Shown here one piece after another: positions 12,480-25,994 of a stretch of 64,000 nucleotides of DNA (position 1 is its first letter; the number at the start of each line of letters is the position of its first letter). The position numbers and the translations under genes were made by a program. Source of the DNA: Siphlonurus alternatus. Its lineage: Eukaryota; Arthropoda; Insecta; Ephemeroptera; Siphlonuridae. The stretch lies in contig OX463780.1 of the NCBI GenBank assembly GCA_949825025.1, positions 38,668,979-38,732,978 of the forward strand, in the 5' to 3' direction. The notes beneath the pieces were generated by a model. The model saw only the letters and a program-made list of their open reading frames with translations, was not told where the DNA came from and ran no database searches.

Positions 12480-15400
12480 TCTTTGAACTTTGATTTCAAA
12501 AATACCATCAACTTAGAGAATAATTTAATTATTCACCTGCTGAAGTCGGTTGATTTTTGTATTGTTGTTTAACTTAAGCATAATTTATCAACCTGTTGTT
12601 AGAATTTTTAAACAAAAAAAGAATTTAACGAACTTTTAAAATTAATTTTATGTTATAAAATGCCCATATTGATGTATATTTTTAAAAAAAATATTACATT
12701 AAATGCTTTATATTAAAATTTAAAAAATATATTTTATATTTTTTTTTGTTATTTTTTACTGCCGATTTGAATCAAAGTATTGTTTTCAATACATAAAAAC
12801 GGTCACAATTTATAAATAACATGTTACAACACACATGCACGTATAAAGCGGTTAGCTGTAATGCATTGTGATACTGTACTTACAAAATATGGCAGTCAAT
12901 ATTAAAAATTTAAATTTAGCAGCTATGGAGCCTTCATTTTGTGGTGTCCCCATCATCTTCACCACCATCTACGTCAAAAAAAAAAAAACTCGAAATCGCT
13001 TTTTCGTCATTAAAGTTAATCTTTAGAGGATGATAATTAAGATCTTAATTCAAAATAAGAATACCAATGAGTGGGGGTAGGAGATGCTTTCAAATTAATA
13101 GCTTCAATATAGCTACCCATCAGAAAAAGTCAAGCTTTCTAATATGGTGGCTTACGGAGAACATTTTATCACACCTCTGGTGAACACTTAAATCAAGTGT
13201 TACTTGAAACATCTAGTTACAGATCTTGCACCTCATTTTTACCATAAATGCAGCCACAAAATAACACATAAATTAATAATTATACTTTTTACATATAATG
13301 ATGTATAACGTTTACTTTGTAATATTATAAAACTACAAATTTGTGTCTCTAAATTAACATTAGTGCCATTTCATTGCATAAATTTAATATTAAAATAAAC
13401 TTAAAGTAAAAAAGTATTTTATTAAATTTATCTATTCCATTATGTTCTCTTGATTTGATTTGGGTCACACTATTTTATAACAAATCCAATTTACATTTTG
13501 TAATCTAGTTTGTACTCCCCATAGAGTTATCCTTGGAAATTAACGTCATCTAATATTGTTTCATGGAGAAGCTAAAAAGAACAAAAATCATACAAGACCA
13601 CCGTGTATGAAATTTCTAATTATTAAAATGTAACACAGACCATTAATTTTTTAATACTGTTCATTAAAAAGAGGTTGTCAAGTTTTATAATCACTTTATA
13701 ATTAAATTATTTTTTAACAAAGAGGAGTTGGAGGGTGTATTAAACTTATCTGTTACAGCTGTACTAAATAGTTAAATAGGTTTAGCAATACTTTAATAAT
13801 TCCAGAAGAAAAAAAATATTATATAAAGCATATTATATAACTTCTCCTTATAACCGGTATTTTAATAAATTAATATTACTTTGAAGAATCCATGTAAAAT
13901 TATTACAATGGAGCATTAAAAAACTAAAATGTTGTGATTTATACATTAATTTCGTTTAAACAAATTTCTCATGTATAAACAATTAGTTGAATTGTAAATT
14001 TAAAATAAAATAATAACATTTAGCGGCTTCATGAATTTTATAATATTCAGTATGAGGAACATGAAATTATTAATCAATTGCCTCCTTATTTTTGAAAATC
14101 TCAATATTTCCATTTTGCGCTTTTATATATACCAGCGTTGATGATGTAAACAATAACAATAAACCGTGATGTCATACAGGAGCATAATAACGCATATTAT
14201 AGCTTGCATAATAAAGTTTTGTACTCTGCACTACAGCATTACCAACACTACAGTACATACAAGGAAGCTCGTAAAAAAATAGATGGTGTCAAGACAAAAG
14301 CACTTAAGAACTAACTGTACTTAACCGTTACATCTGGAGATTATAGTTAGAGGGATGTACAGTATATATCATTATTATCATACTTTTATAATTTACCAAA
14401 ATTTAGTAAAACCACATTATTAAAAATAAACCAATAAAGTTTCTTTATAATTCACAGTACAGATTCTTAACTACAGATTACCAGAGTCAAGCATTGCTTT
14501 TTCATAACATTCTATCATATTTATATTATGATATATGTACTTATAGTCATGCATCTACAGAATTATAGTTCACACGTGGTCATGCAAACTTGTTGCACTT
14601 ATTGTTAGTGGTTTAAATGCTGATTTTAATGTTAACACTTAATTCTGCAAACTTTCTAATTAAATTAAATCAGACCATTATAAACATATCATCAATTTGA
14701 TATCACTCAGCTTGTATTATCAGTGATTGTCATCATTTTTAGTTGATAAAAAGCTCATATAACGGCACAGACAATTTAGCTAGAGTCAGCAAGTCAGATA
14801 TGGTAATATCTATTCACTAAATTCATCATTGTTTGTTTTATTTTTTATTTTATAACAAAAAAATCACGAAAATATATTATTATCTTCAACACTAACAAGC
14901 AAAAAAAAAAAAAAAAAGTAAAAGTAAAAAAAGTTACTCGACCGGGAAAAAAAAAAACTCCTTCAGTGTAGGTCGAACCGCTGTACTTTCTTGCTCGAGA
15001 AGTTGCATACGTTACAGGGTGTTAAAATAGTAAGTTTCATGTGCTTCTTGTAACACTTTAACATGTACTATATTTCAATGAGTTAAAAGACTATAGCAAT
15101 TTTGGTGCAGTGCGTATAATATATACACAAAATCTTATTTATTTTCAGCACAACTCACATGCAACTGTATTATATTGTATTATATTACAGAGTGCATAAT
15201 AATCATAACCATGATAAAGAGAAATTTAAATTTGATTTAATATTATAACATTATACTGAAGTAAACGTAAAAAGCTCAGGACTTTAAATTTTCTCATTTA
15301 AAAACTTTATTAACTTTATAGGAAAATGATTTTATTACAATTTCTTTCCGAATCAATAATTATCTGTTCGAGTTTTAACATGATTTACATATTTCCTTTA

Positions 15401-17373
15401 AACATATATATTAACATAATATAATTATACAAATCAATAAATTCAAAATGTCAAAATATGATCATAAAATTATATTATAAATAAATAGTTTTTATTCTAA
15501 TTGATTTTTATAAAAGACACAAAGAAAATAATTATCAATCATCACATATGACTATAAATCAAAGGCATTACGAGAGAAAAATGACATCACAAAATGTTGG
15601 GGACAGATTGTGACAGGTGGGTATAATATATGGTGGCATCGCTTCATTTCACCCTCCCCGTAGTATATAGTGGAGTTGAAAAAATGCTTTGCAAAATTTT
15701 AATTATATCCAATTAATTAAATTTTCATTTATTTCATGTCCTTTTGTTTTGTGAAATTTATTGTTTAAGGCAAATTCTTTTCAAAAATTTTAATTTTTTA
15801 AATTTGTTTTTATATAATTAATAAAATTTAGAACGTTTATTTTTATATTATAATATTACATTTATACATAATTATACATATATTAAATTTATTTAATTTT
15901 GGCTTATATAAAAAAATAATGTTACACAGTATACAATGTTCAATATAAAGTTGAAACAAAAGTTAATACAGCTTATAAAACTATAAAACTGAACCATGTG
16001 TTTTACCAGAGTATTATCAATGTTAAATTTGATCAATAGAAATTGTTGTTGATAATACATTAGTGGGTGGAGCTGAACACACAGTTAAGTTGATGCTTTT
16101 CATTCAAAGCAATTAAATGATAATATCGTTTAGCTGATGAAAGTGTTTTAAGTACCACATTTGTGAGACTAGCTTGATTGGCGTGAAACTTAAGGCCACT
16201 CTCACACGGCGGAGAGTGATTGATGGCGAAAGAGAGGGAAAAAGTGTGGTTCTACTTTATATCGTAAAGATCATATATATATAATAAAGTTTTCTCTTTT
16301 TTTAACAATTTAAAAATAAAGTTTAAATTGGGATTCTTTCAAAATTGCAATTTATACAATCAAATTAACACCTCAACTATATATATTATACAATTAAATC
16401 TTACAAAATAAGAGGAAATGTTTTAAAACAAAATGTATAGTCATGAGTTAATTATTTGAGTAATCGATTCTCACAACGTTGTTGACAGTAGTTGAACGCG
16501 GTGATAGTGATCAGTTGGAATTAAACGAAAAAGTTGAGTTTGTGTATACGATGTTAGAGCGATGCAAGGAATTGAACAAACATACAAGTGTGTGGTTGTA
16601 AGAGAGAGAGCAAGTGATCAACTAGGGATTCAGATATGGGAAGACCAGGCTGGAAATGAGTGTGTTGAGGAGATGAGAAGATAAACAGAGTAGCCTGCAG
16701 GTGACGGTGTTAATCAGGTTAATGTGATCTCCGCTCCGATCAGCCACGCCCCCAATCACATCGATCAGGCCAGGGGTGCGGACTGGCGGGAGCTGCGGGC
16801 TCGGTGGCCGGTACCGCCGCTCGACCGTGGTCCGCGGTCACACCGCAGCACAGCCTGCTTTCGTGTGTGTGTGTGCAAATCTAATCCAACCTTCTCCTAA
16901 TTAGCTTTGATGGTATGAACATTCAGCATGATGTACGAATAAACGTTTTAATTGGTACGTCTTTCTAAAAGTGAGGTTTTAATGGGAATTAAAATCAGTT
17001 TTTTTTATTGGGATATAAAATTTTAAAAACATTTAATTTAATTACAGTAGAACATACGTTAACAAAAAAAAAAAAAGAGAGAGAGAGAGAAATTTAAAAT
17101 TATATTTATTTTGTATTGTACCTAATTGTTTTGTGAGGATGATTGATTTTTTTAAGTGTTTTTTTTTCCGACGAATTTTGACTGTTAGTAATTTTTTTCT
17201 ATTATACAAACAGCTCGTACATGTCATATTATACAAAAATAATATAAATTTTAAACTGTAGAAATAAAAATTTCAAACAGAAATATTATAATATTTATAA
17301 TATTTTTTCATATTATAAATTTATAATGATTTTTTTTTCATATACAGCAAACAATAAAAAACAAAAACTTTAT
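12480..17373. other. AT-rich intergenic tract, no supported gene
   Basis: Spacer including the presumed promoter of the H2B-like gene (no unambiguous TATA box can be singled out in such AT-rich DNA). A GC-richer patch at about 16680-16870 has no recognisable coding content. Nothing else is supported. Confidence 0.6.
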
Positions 17374-17971
17374 AACTATGCTCGTTATATTATCGGGAGT
17401 GGGTTATTATTCAATTATACACTTAAAACTTGGTGTGATATCATTTATTGTTGTCTATTCCTTTTATACACGAGCCAGTGGTGCTATACAACTGCCACCG
17501 ACTGGACACAGTTCTCTCTCCTAGCTCTGCCTCTATCTAACTATGCTTGTTATATTATCGGGGTGGGTAGATATTATTCAATTATACGCACCTAAAACTT
17601 GGTGTATATCATTTATTGTTGTCTATTCCTTTACATGCATGAGCCAGTGGTGCTATACAACTGCCACCGACTCGACACAGTTCTCTCTCCTATAGGCAGA
17701 AATAGGTGTTTCACAAAGTGCTTCAGAAACGCCTAAAGTTTTTCAAAAAAATGCCCCCTTAGTTAAGACACATCTCGTGTTTCAGAAAGTGTTTCAGAAT
17801 AAGTTTAAAAACACTTAACGTGTTTCAGAAACACATTAAGTGTTTCAAATGTCATTTTTTGAAACACTTAAAATGTGTCTTAACTAAGGGGGCAATTTTT
17901 GAAACACTTTAGGCATTTCTGAAACACTTTGTGAAACACCTATTTCTGAGAGTGTAGCTCTGTCTCTATCT
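17374..17971. repeat. Tandem duplication, 165-bp unit, second copy interrupted by a MITE
   Basis: Copy 1 (17374-17538) and copy 2 (17539-17690 plus about 17955-17971) share the run from AACTATGCT through the segment reading GTGCTATACAACTGCCACCG to the CTCTCTCC TAGCTCTG segment, offset by 165 bases. Copy 2 is split by the inverted-repeat element at 17693-17954. The unit has no convincing open frame. Confidence 0.8.
17693..17954. mobile_element. Inverted-repeat MITE (262 bp) with TA target duplication
   Basis: The two halves are inverted copies. The left arm begins at about 17697 with CAGAAATAGGTGTTTCACAA and the right arm ends with its reverse complement at about 17946; both contain the segment around GCCCCCTTAGTTAAGACACA. 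The un-interrupted neighbouring repeat copy (TA at 17522-17523) is a natural empty site. It shows that TA was duplicated on insertion (17691-17692 and 17955-17956), as for Tc1/mariner-type elements. The outermost bases of the left end have diverged from those of the right end. No transposase is present. Confidence 0.85.
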
Positions 17972-19078
17972 ATCTGTCCTCTCTGCTTGCTAGCGTCTTC
18001 CTCCCCCTCCTTGAGAGCGTCCTCCTTTCTCCCTCTCTTCACCCCCTAACAAGAGGGTAGCTTCGAAGAAAGAGAGAGAAGGAGATGCGTGTAATACACC
18101 AACTGCAGGCCTGACCTGCTTGCTAGCCAGTTAATATGCTCCTATATCTCTCCAGTATCAATATAATCGTTACAACTTTAAAAAGGAAATAGAAAAATTA
18201 ATAGCAATGACAATTCACATTTTAAATTATCCTATTCAAAATCATAATGAACATCAGAATGTTACAACGAATTATTTTAATAGTATATTAAAAGTGATAG
18301 TTAATGTACCTATACCTTTTATATAACATACATTTTAATAGAAATTTATACACAAAGTTTGAACACATGATGCTTTCATGTTACTGTAAATAGAGTTAGC
18401 TATATCTAAAAGCATGTAATGGCCCGTCCAGTATGATAAATAGACTTAACAGAATACACCCCATTGAGATTCACATTAAAAAGCCCTCTCGATTGCGAGT
18501 TGTAAATTATTTAACATTGATGTGATAATCCTTGCCCGGGTGATTCAAGAGCACTTTTTAAACTTACTGTCAATAATTTTGAAATAACTACTACAGAATT
18601 AAATGAATATTTACACAACTTTAACATGCCAATGAATAATTTAGTAGACGCTGGTATTGTAAATTAAATGGTGTAATAAAATTAAAGCCATTTTGTATGG
18701 ACTGTATAGGTAAACCTTGTAAATACACTGCCTTTAAATAACCTGTAAATGTATCAATATATGTATATTGAAGTTCAATATGAAAACATAATTGTGTAAT
18801 TATTATATACATATTTTTAACTGACAATAATAGGTCAAAGTTCAATTTTCCATGTCATGTAACAAAACGATACATAATTTAAAATTCATTAACCTTATAT
18901 TTGTTTTTAGATTTTTAATACTTCGAAGTAATTGACAAGGTACTTTGTTTTATTCCAAACACTTATTTCAATAAAGAGTAAATTGAGAAAAGCTGTAACT
19001 TTTCCAGATAATTTCCCCGTGAGATCACAGTAGCTACTTTTTTAATGTTAAAAATGTTTTTCATGTTGCCCCTGTTAA

Positions 19079-19155
19079 GCATGCAACCCGCTCCATTTGA
19101 ATGCTGAACAAGTTGCCTAATTTTAAGGCGAGATGTTCAGTGAGCAACTTGTTTT
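19079..19155. repeat. Copy of a short dispersed repeat (AACCCGCT..GTTGCCTAA family)
   Basis: Contains AACCCGCTCC, then GCTGAACAAGTTGCCTAA, then an inverted partner of the GTTCAG/GCAACTTG motif. Related blocks occur at about 29075-29150 (GCTGAACAATTTGCCTAGCC), about 49401-49510 (opposite orientation: GTTAGGCAACTTCTGCAGCA then AGAGCGGGTTATA) and, as a fragment, about 22703-22735. Probably a short MITE family; the ends were not resolved. Confidence 0.4.
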
Positions 19156-21979
19156 AACAACAAACTTATAATATTCATACTAATTTTATTATTTGTAACA
19201 GTAATTTGGTCTAATCATACTAATAATACAGAATTGAAAGTCAGTATTTTTTATTAACAGGTTATTGCAACATGTTTTTTAAACTGTTATTTAAGATAAA
19301 ATCATAAACACTATTATTACAATCATTGTTAACTATTGAAAATTTAATTATAAATAAAAATATATAACTATAAATTTAATAAATTATTTAAAAAACTTAC
19401 ATACGTAAGAGTTATATTTGAGGTTAATTAATTTAAAAGTTTAAATTTTAACAATGTGAAAACGCTACTACTTTTCATTTTATTTGGCTAGTCTCAAAAG
19501 TTTTAATTAATAATTCGCATGGTTGTCACAAGGCTCGGTAGTTCGTGACAGGCGGCGTGACGCGGTGCCAACTTGGCATGTTTGTCGTGCTCTCCGCTTT
19601 GACCCTCGACCACTAGCTAGACTGATTGCTTGATTTCATTTCACGCGAGATACTTCTCCCATAAAGTAAAATTAGGTAGCAAACCCTCTTTTGTTCTTGC
19701 TGTACGCTAGACTGTAATTTACTTAATTTTTGTTTGAAGTCATAATACAGCAGGTTAAAGTTGTAAAATATATATACTTGATGATGAGAAAGAATGCTGA
19801 GGTTGAAATATCACAAAGTCAATAGAATTTCTAGTTTTATCATTTATGGATTATGTTAATAATAAAAGAAATATTTTATTTTATTATATACATAAAAATG
19901 TAAACATATAAAATAATGTCGCAACGATGTCATAGATGTCACAATATTTCTTATTTCATTTTAGTTTGACTTAAAATGTACTTAACAATTGTTATACACA
20001 GACATAGAATAGATTTAAGTCGTATTTATTTTTATTTTTTAACGTTCATAATATTTGTTACATGTATATTCACTTGAATATAGTTTTTATCAAATATAGT
20101 TTCATAACTTTAACCTGTTGTATATCTATGTACAATCTTCTGTGTAAGTCGAACCAACATGGAATAAAAAGAGGTTGTCAACATTGCAACATTTGATAAT
20201 ATACTTGCCTCGAAGCTATAGTAAACTGTTAAGTTCACCGACAGCCAACCATTCGTCTTGGTAGAGAACCAAAGAATTTGTGTCATAGCTTTTTCATGAT
20301 TTTCAGCCGTGTGATGAAACGAAAAATTTGCCAATATTTATTTACCAGGTTTTATTTACTTCGCTCCCACGTTAGCTCAGCTCTAAGTGGCACCGTTAGC
20401 ATAGATATTTATAATCCAACGCTGAAACCCTAACGTTGTATATAAAGTTTTAGTTAGATTTTTCAAAGAAGTAAACAGTGAATAAGTTTATATAAAAATA
20501 TTGATGAGATTTTATATTCTACGCAGGCAGAGTTTATATTTATATACAGTAAATTCAAAGTACTAATGAGATGCTATAGTTGTTTATTCCATTAGGGAGA
20601 TTTTTCATGTTTATATTTGCACTTAAACTCAAGAGGGAGCGTTCCATCGTAATTTAATGTAGTCTTTCATCAATAGCAAGTCGATTTGATACGCATTGTA
20701 AAACAGTAAAACACAATTTATTTTGTTAATACATAATATATGGAAGTAGAACATATTTTTTAAACCTATTTGAACCTATTTTAAATTTTCACACGTTTGA
20801 TGAAGCCACGTTAATTGTGTTATACAATAAAATTATATTCGTTAAAATGAAATTTTCTTCAATCAAATGAATTCAAGACAAGAAATAATAATAAAATTTC
20901 TTAGAAAAATATAAATTATAATATATAATATGTTTTAAAACTTTGCAACAAAGAATTGTGACTTTACAGGTGTAATTTTGGTTCATTTTTGTATATAAAA
21001 TTTTAGAAATTATTATTTTAACTAGCTATAATTACAGTTTTATATAAATCTGATTGTTTTTCTTTTCCTTTTACTTACAAGTATCATTTTCCCCCATACA
21101 GAAAACTTACTTGCGGAACGAATTTGAAATATCATTAGACCTTTATATTTATGTTCTTTCCCCTATTTTATTGCTTAGAATATTCCCTTTGGCTGTGTAT
21201 GTCATGTTGCCTCATGTACGATGAAAGAAAATGTAATAAATTTCAAACTAAATTTTCAATATAAAATTTTATCTTTTATAATATATCCATCATATTTTCT
21301 TTTAACCGTGAAATAGTTTATTTTTGTAGAAAAAAAAATAAACATCAAAGAATTTTAACTAGAAGAACCGTAAAATAAACTGTAGAAACTCAAATGCGCA
21401 TCACATGATAAATCATGTGTAGAAGAAACTTAAAAAATGTATTTTTTTTTTAATATTTACAACTATTTAATAAAAGTCTCTTTGCTTTTCCGTCCCAATC
21501 AAAGCTATTATTTTGTCCACTGCGCTGGGACTATTTTGATTATGTTTATTTTTATATCCTTTTATTTCTTATACATCAAAGAATGTTATATGTAATTAAT
21601 ATAAGTGTCTCACTGCTATACTTCTCTTTGTAACATAGAGGCATAGTACAGAATGGAATTATATTTTATCTTCATATTGACGGGAGAATATCTCCTTAGT
21701 AATTGTAACATTTGTTTTGCTTCTATATAGAAGAATCATTGCAGATGTCCAATTTAAATTAACTATTTCTATTATTTCTACAATCTAATATATTAAAAGT
21801 GCTTGGCAATCTGTTTGCAACTATTCTGGATAATCTTTGAGCATAAAGAATTAATTTTAGCCAATTTAATTATAAAATAAATAAAATTTAGTACATGATT
21901 TGATACGAGGAAAAAACTTTTTACCAACTTAAGCATATTTATAAAAATGAATGCAAGAACGTCATAAAGTGAAAAAAAA

Positions 21980-21985
<6 letters not shown>

Positions 21986-22019
<34 letters not shown>
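21986..22019. repeat. (AT)n microsatellite
   Basis: About 34 bases of pure alternating AT. Confidence 0.95.
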
Positions 22020-22023
<4 letters not shown>

Positions 22024-25000
22024 TTTTTGGGGAAAAAATTAGGCTTATTGTTAGGCTTATTGTTTTTTAATGAACCATTAAAGACTTGGCAAAGTTTGAA
22101 CTTACTTTGAACCTTCAAGATTGACAACCTGAATGGAATATAATTTTATTTTAATATATTAAAGGGTACGTTGCACAAATTATATTTAATATTACTATTT
22201 TTAAAATAAAGGAATTAATATAAGAGAGTAAAGGGTGTTCATTTTAATTCTTTATTTTGTACCTCTAAAACGAAACTCAAAACAGCTTTGTAGAAATATT
22301 TTTCTTTGTTTTTTAAAGCTCTCTGATTAGAATATTATGCGTTCTTATCTGCCATCTACCGCATAGTAGTTGAAGTTTCAGTAGCCCAAGATTTCAAGAT
22401 TTTGACAATCAAGTTCATATCAATTTTCAACCATCTCCCAGGGAGCCACGAGCTATGACTTAATTTTTATAACAAACATTACAATTTGTCATCATTGAAA
22501 TAAGATTCAGATTGTTATTTATTTATATCTATAATATACGTGCACTAGGTAACGTTCGGGCTTGAGGTTTACTTTAAAAATATATGTATTCTTCGATTAT
22601 TATAAGGACAATATCAAATTTATGCAATCCTTTGATCCTACGCACCCAAAGTTAAAGTTTGCAGGTGTTTTTGTTAAATGATTTTGCGTCATCATCCCGC
22701 CGTGAGGTTAGGCAACTTGTCTAGCATAACAAGTATACCTGCGTGCTGTTGTTGCATTTTAGATATATGTTTGTAAGGCTTTTCAATTGAATTAAACCTC
22801 AGAGACGATGTTGTCGCATGAGGAGGACAATAATAAAAATATAAGATGGAAAATAAATTAGTGTCAATTAAAGCTACACAACTAAAGTAAAATGGCCAAT
22901 AGAATGTTACTTTGTATATCATGATAAAGACTAGAAGAATTGTGTCTGGTGTACGAGCAAATTCTTTCTCTTGTCCAGCAGTTATTTTTTGTAACAATGA
23001 CCTGGTGGCCCAAATCGCAATGTTATCATTGTAGTCATTTAGCGGAGGGAGACGAAATTGGCTTGGGCCAATTTACCAATCTCAGCAGCTATACGTTGTC
23101 TAGAGGTCTCATTGGCGCGCCTATTATCTGCCCTTTGTTACCCAGGGATGCAAGACCCGAAGTGAAATACGAACCTCATGTATAGACACAGGATGTGGTG
23201 GAGCTGTTTGTACAGTTCGTTTCATTAAAGTATTGACATTTTACAGGTCCAAGACAAGCTTAAAAAAAACAAAATTAAAACCCTTGCCAATAATGACACA
23301 TTTCCAATTTTCAAAAAAATGTACTGATTAATTGTAGGTATACACTGTACAGTTATATATTGCAACATTTTCATTTGGAAAAATGACTGTCTGTTTTTTT
23401 AAATTTCAATCCAAGATATTAACTCAGTGCGTATATACACTGTTTCTCAATACTTTTTGACTTTGTTCTTGCGTTTTTTTAATACAAATTGGTGATTAAT
23501 TAATTAAAATTAAAAAGAAGTTTAATATTACATACTTAATTTGTTTTGCGTATTTGATTAATTTCAACATTTTAAACAAAGTATATTTTCGATGTATATA
23601 GTAAACACAGCATATTTATATCGTAATAGGCTGCCACTGCACCATTTCTGTCAGACATCGTCACCAGCTTGTGCAATTACTCCTCCTCATCTTAGATAGT
23701 CTTTAGCAATCGAGAAACTATTATAGTCTCCCGCGCGAACGCTCCTAAATCACTCGCCGCGTCAGACATTTAATTCCCGCAGTTAGCTTTTGTACTGCTT
23801 GTCATGTGAGATAAGAGCTAGCGGGGGTCGAGGTCACCCGAGGCGACACGAACTAGCCGTAATTCAAGATAATGACGACGGTGATTGTAAATAATCACTT
23901 CACTCCTCTCTAATGATAATTTGGTTGACCAGATTTAATAGCGATTGCGTGCAATAATATGCTAAATATATAAATATTCCATAAATGTACTTCCTTTTAT
24001 TTTAAATGGAATTTAAAGCACTTTCATTGTGTAATAACACAAAGAGAATGCTATTTTCATGTTTATCTCAATTATTGTTATTTTGCATTCAGAAAATTGT
24101 TATTGATTAAATTTTATAGTGCAAAATTACTTTGACATTCGGAACTTTATATACCACGCTGTCGCGAAGTCTTTTAAAGACGCATATTATAGACTCCATT
24201 TTTCTATACCTCTGTTAAGTCTATAAGGATAAAAAAGATTTGGCGATATTAATTTTTCCCAAAACATTTAAATTTTAATCTATAATGCCAATTCCATTTG
24301 TAGCCCGTGTATCCGAAAATAAGGGGAGGACGATAGCCCCCCTAAGGTTCTGAAATATATTTAGGCTTATTTAGAGATAAACTTTTTGTTCTCCTCCCGG
24401 GACATCAGCTACATTACCCGTTCATACTCATTTCTGGACACTGAGACATTAAAAACTATATGCAGGTGTCATAGACTTGAATTTACTATTTTTGCTATCC
24501 AGAGGTCACGGCGCGAGGTGTATTATAATACTACATGGTTAATACATAAAACTAAATCAAAGCATTCAAATATACACGCTGTCTTATAGTGTTTAATATG
24601 TAACCAGTAAATTTTAGATCCAGGCTGCAAAATTCAGGTAAAATCTATTTCAAAATCAATAATGTTAAAGTTATGCATGTACTATACATTATAATTTCCT
24701 TGAGAAACACTCTAATAAGAAAATTTCAAAGCAGACAGACTTAATGCCATGGAAAGATACAGAGATGTTATTTACAAGAAAATGTATTTATCATTTAGGC
24801 AAAGATTGGGAGAGTCTTAACGTCCTTTATATTTTCCTTGATATGCTAACCAAATATAACATGTTTACTTGATTTTGCAACGAGAGTCGCGACAAGTGTG
24901 CTGTATATAGCTGCTAACGTAAAAGACGTACGGAGTTCAGTGGCCACCAGGTCACGAGGGGCTTCATTCAAAATAATTTTTAAATGAAGAATAAAATTAA

Positions 25001-25239
25001 ATATAGTTTTAGAATAAAGAAGCATTTTTCTAAATACCACGACCAAAATTGCAAGTTAATACATTTTTTTGTTATAAACTTTATTATCGTTACAAACAGT
25101 ATTATATTTATCAGCATAACATTTAAGTCTATATTAAATTTATATACGCAACATTATACAACGAATTAACTCTTAAAAAAAACAACTGCTAATAATAAAA
25201 ACAAGTCTGTTTTGTATTAATTAAATGTTATATCATTAT

Positions 25240-25656
25240 TTTTTTTATTTTTTTTTTATTTTTTTTTTAATCAAACCCTATTGGGTACTTTTATTTACTA
25301 ATTACATACTACTTTGAAACCCCGAACCTTCCGAAACCCTAACTTGAGCGTTTCGCGGGCTCTTCTGGAACGGGGCCGGCCACGGCCTTGCAAATCCATC
25401 CCCGCATTTGCCTGCGGCTGAGGGAAACGTGGAAACCTCAGCCAAGATGGACGCTACAGCTTTTGTCAATGAACCGGAAGTGCAATGGTCCAAAGCCAGG
25501 GGAACCACATGGTGGAAAAGCGCAACGTTTTACCCCTGGGTGGGAAACGTGGTTTTTGTTGAAAATGGTCACCCATCCAACTACTAACCACGCGTGGCGT
25601 TGTTTGACTTCGGTGATCTGACGAGACCCGGTCAAGCGCACTGCGCCACACCTCCA
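25240..25656 (-). mobile_element. 5S rRNA-derived SINE (SINE3-like), about 417 bp
   Basis: Read on the minus strand, bases 25656 down to about 25566 resemble 5S rRNA. They include TCTCGTCAGATCACCGAAGT (the A-box/intermediate region) and, further on, GGTTAGTAGTTGGATGGGTG, the 5S C-box. These are the internal RNA polymerase III control regions. A non-5S body of about 290 bp follows, ending in an A-rich tail (T-rich on plus, 25240-25270). The whole is flanked by an 8-bp direct repeat ATCATTAT (25232-25239 and 25657-25664), the signature of target-primed insertion. Open frames crossing it are not genes. It lies about 340 bp upstream of the SLC22 start codon. A retroposed 5S pseudogene fused to unrelated sequence is the alternative. 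Confidence 0.85.
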
Positions 25657-25713
25657 ATCATTATAAAGATTAGAAGTATAAAAATATAAAGTTTCATTCA
25701 ATCTATCACATGA

Positions 25714-25721
25714 TGACGTCA
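25714..25721. promoter_or_regulatory. Perfect CRE palindrome (TGACGTCA)
   Basis: Full 8-bp CREB/ATF consensus, 274 bases upstream of the SLC22 start codon, in the short GC-richer segment between the SINE and exon 1. A second identical site follows 127 bases downstream. Function is inferred from motif and position. Confidence 0.4.
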
Positions 25722-25848
25722 TTTATCCTTGAAATCATTGCAGCTCAATATACCCTTGAATATCTACGTAATGCTAAACTCATTCACATTGATGTCAGAT
25801 AATTGTACTCAAGCCGAGAGACAGTGGCAGGAAACTGCACTCTCCAAG

Positions 25849-25856
25849 TGACGTCA
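25849..25856. promoter_or_regulatory. Second perfect CRE palindrome (TGACGTCA)
   Basis: Lies 139 bases upstream of the start codon, immediately before the GC-richer stretch (about 25855-25960) that probably holds the transcription start and 5' UTR of the SLC22 gene. Confidence 0.4.
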
Positions 25857-25994
25857 CGGTGGCAGCACACACTATTACCAAGGAGGAGGGACATGATAAC
25901 CGTCGTGAAGTCAGTAGCGTCGGAGCATCGTCCGGGAGCTCCGGAGAATATAGGCTGCCGTGATCTAAGTGCTGTGATATAATAAACTTAAATC

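Larger units (their letters stand above)
17972..25231. other. Intergenic tract, no supported gene
   Basis: AT-rich spacer. A GC-richer patch at about 23700-23870 contains AGGTCACCC-like sequence but no recognisable gene. Short open frames here are random in composition. Confidence 0.6.

Noticed and set aside
12011..12572. Two plus-strand frames opposite the H2B-like gene
   Set aside because: Antisense shadows of a GC-rich coding exon; the minus frame has the histone fold and 3' processing signals.
20110..20334. 74-codon minus-strand frame
   Set aside because: AT-rich surroundings, no recognisable domain, no splice or promoter support; length is within chance.
25302..25722. Several overlapping open frames of 63-94 codons
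   Set aside because: They fall inside the 5S-derived SINE and its GC-rich body; composition, not coding, explains them.
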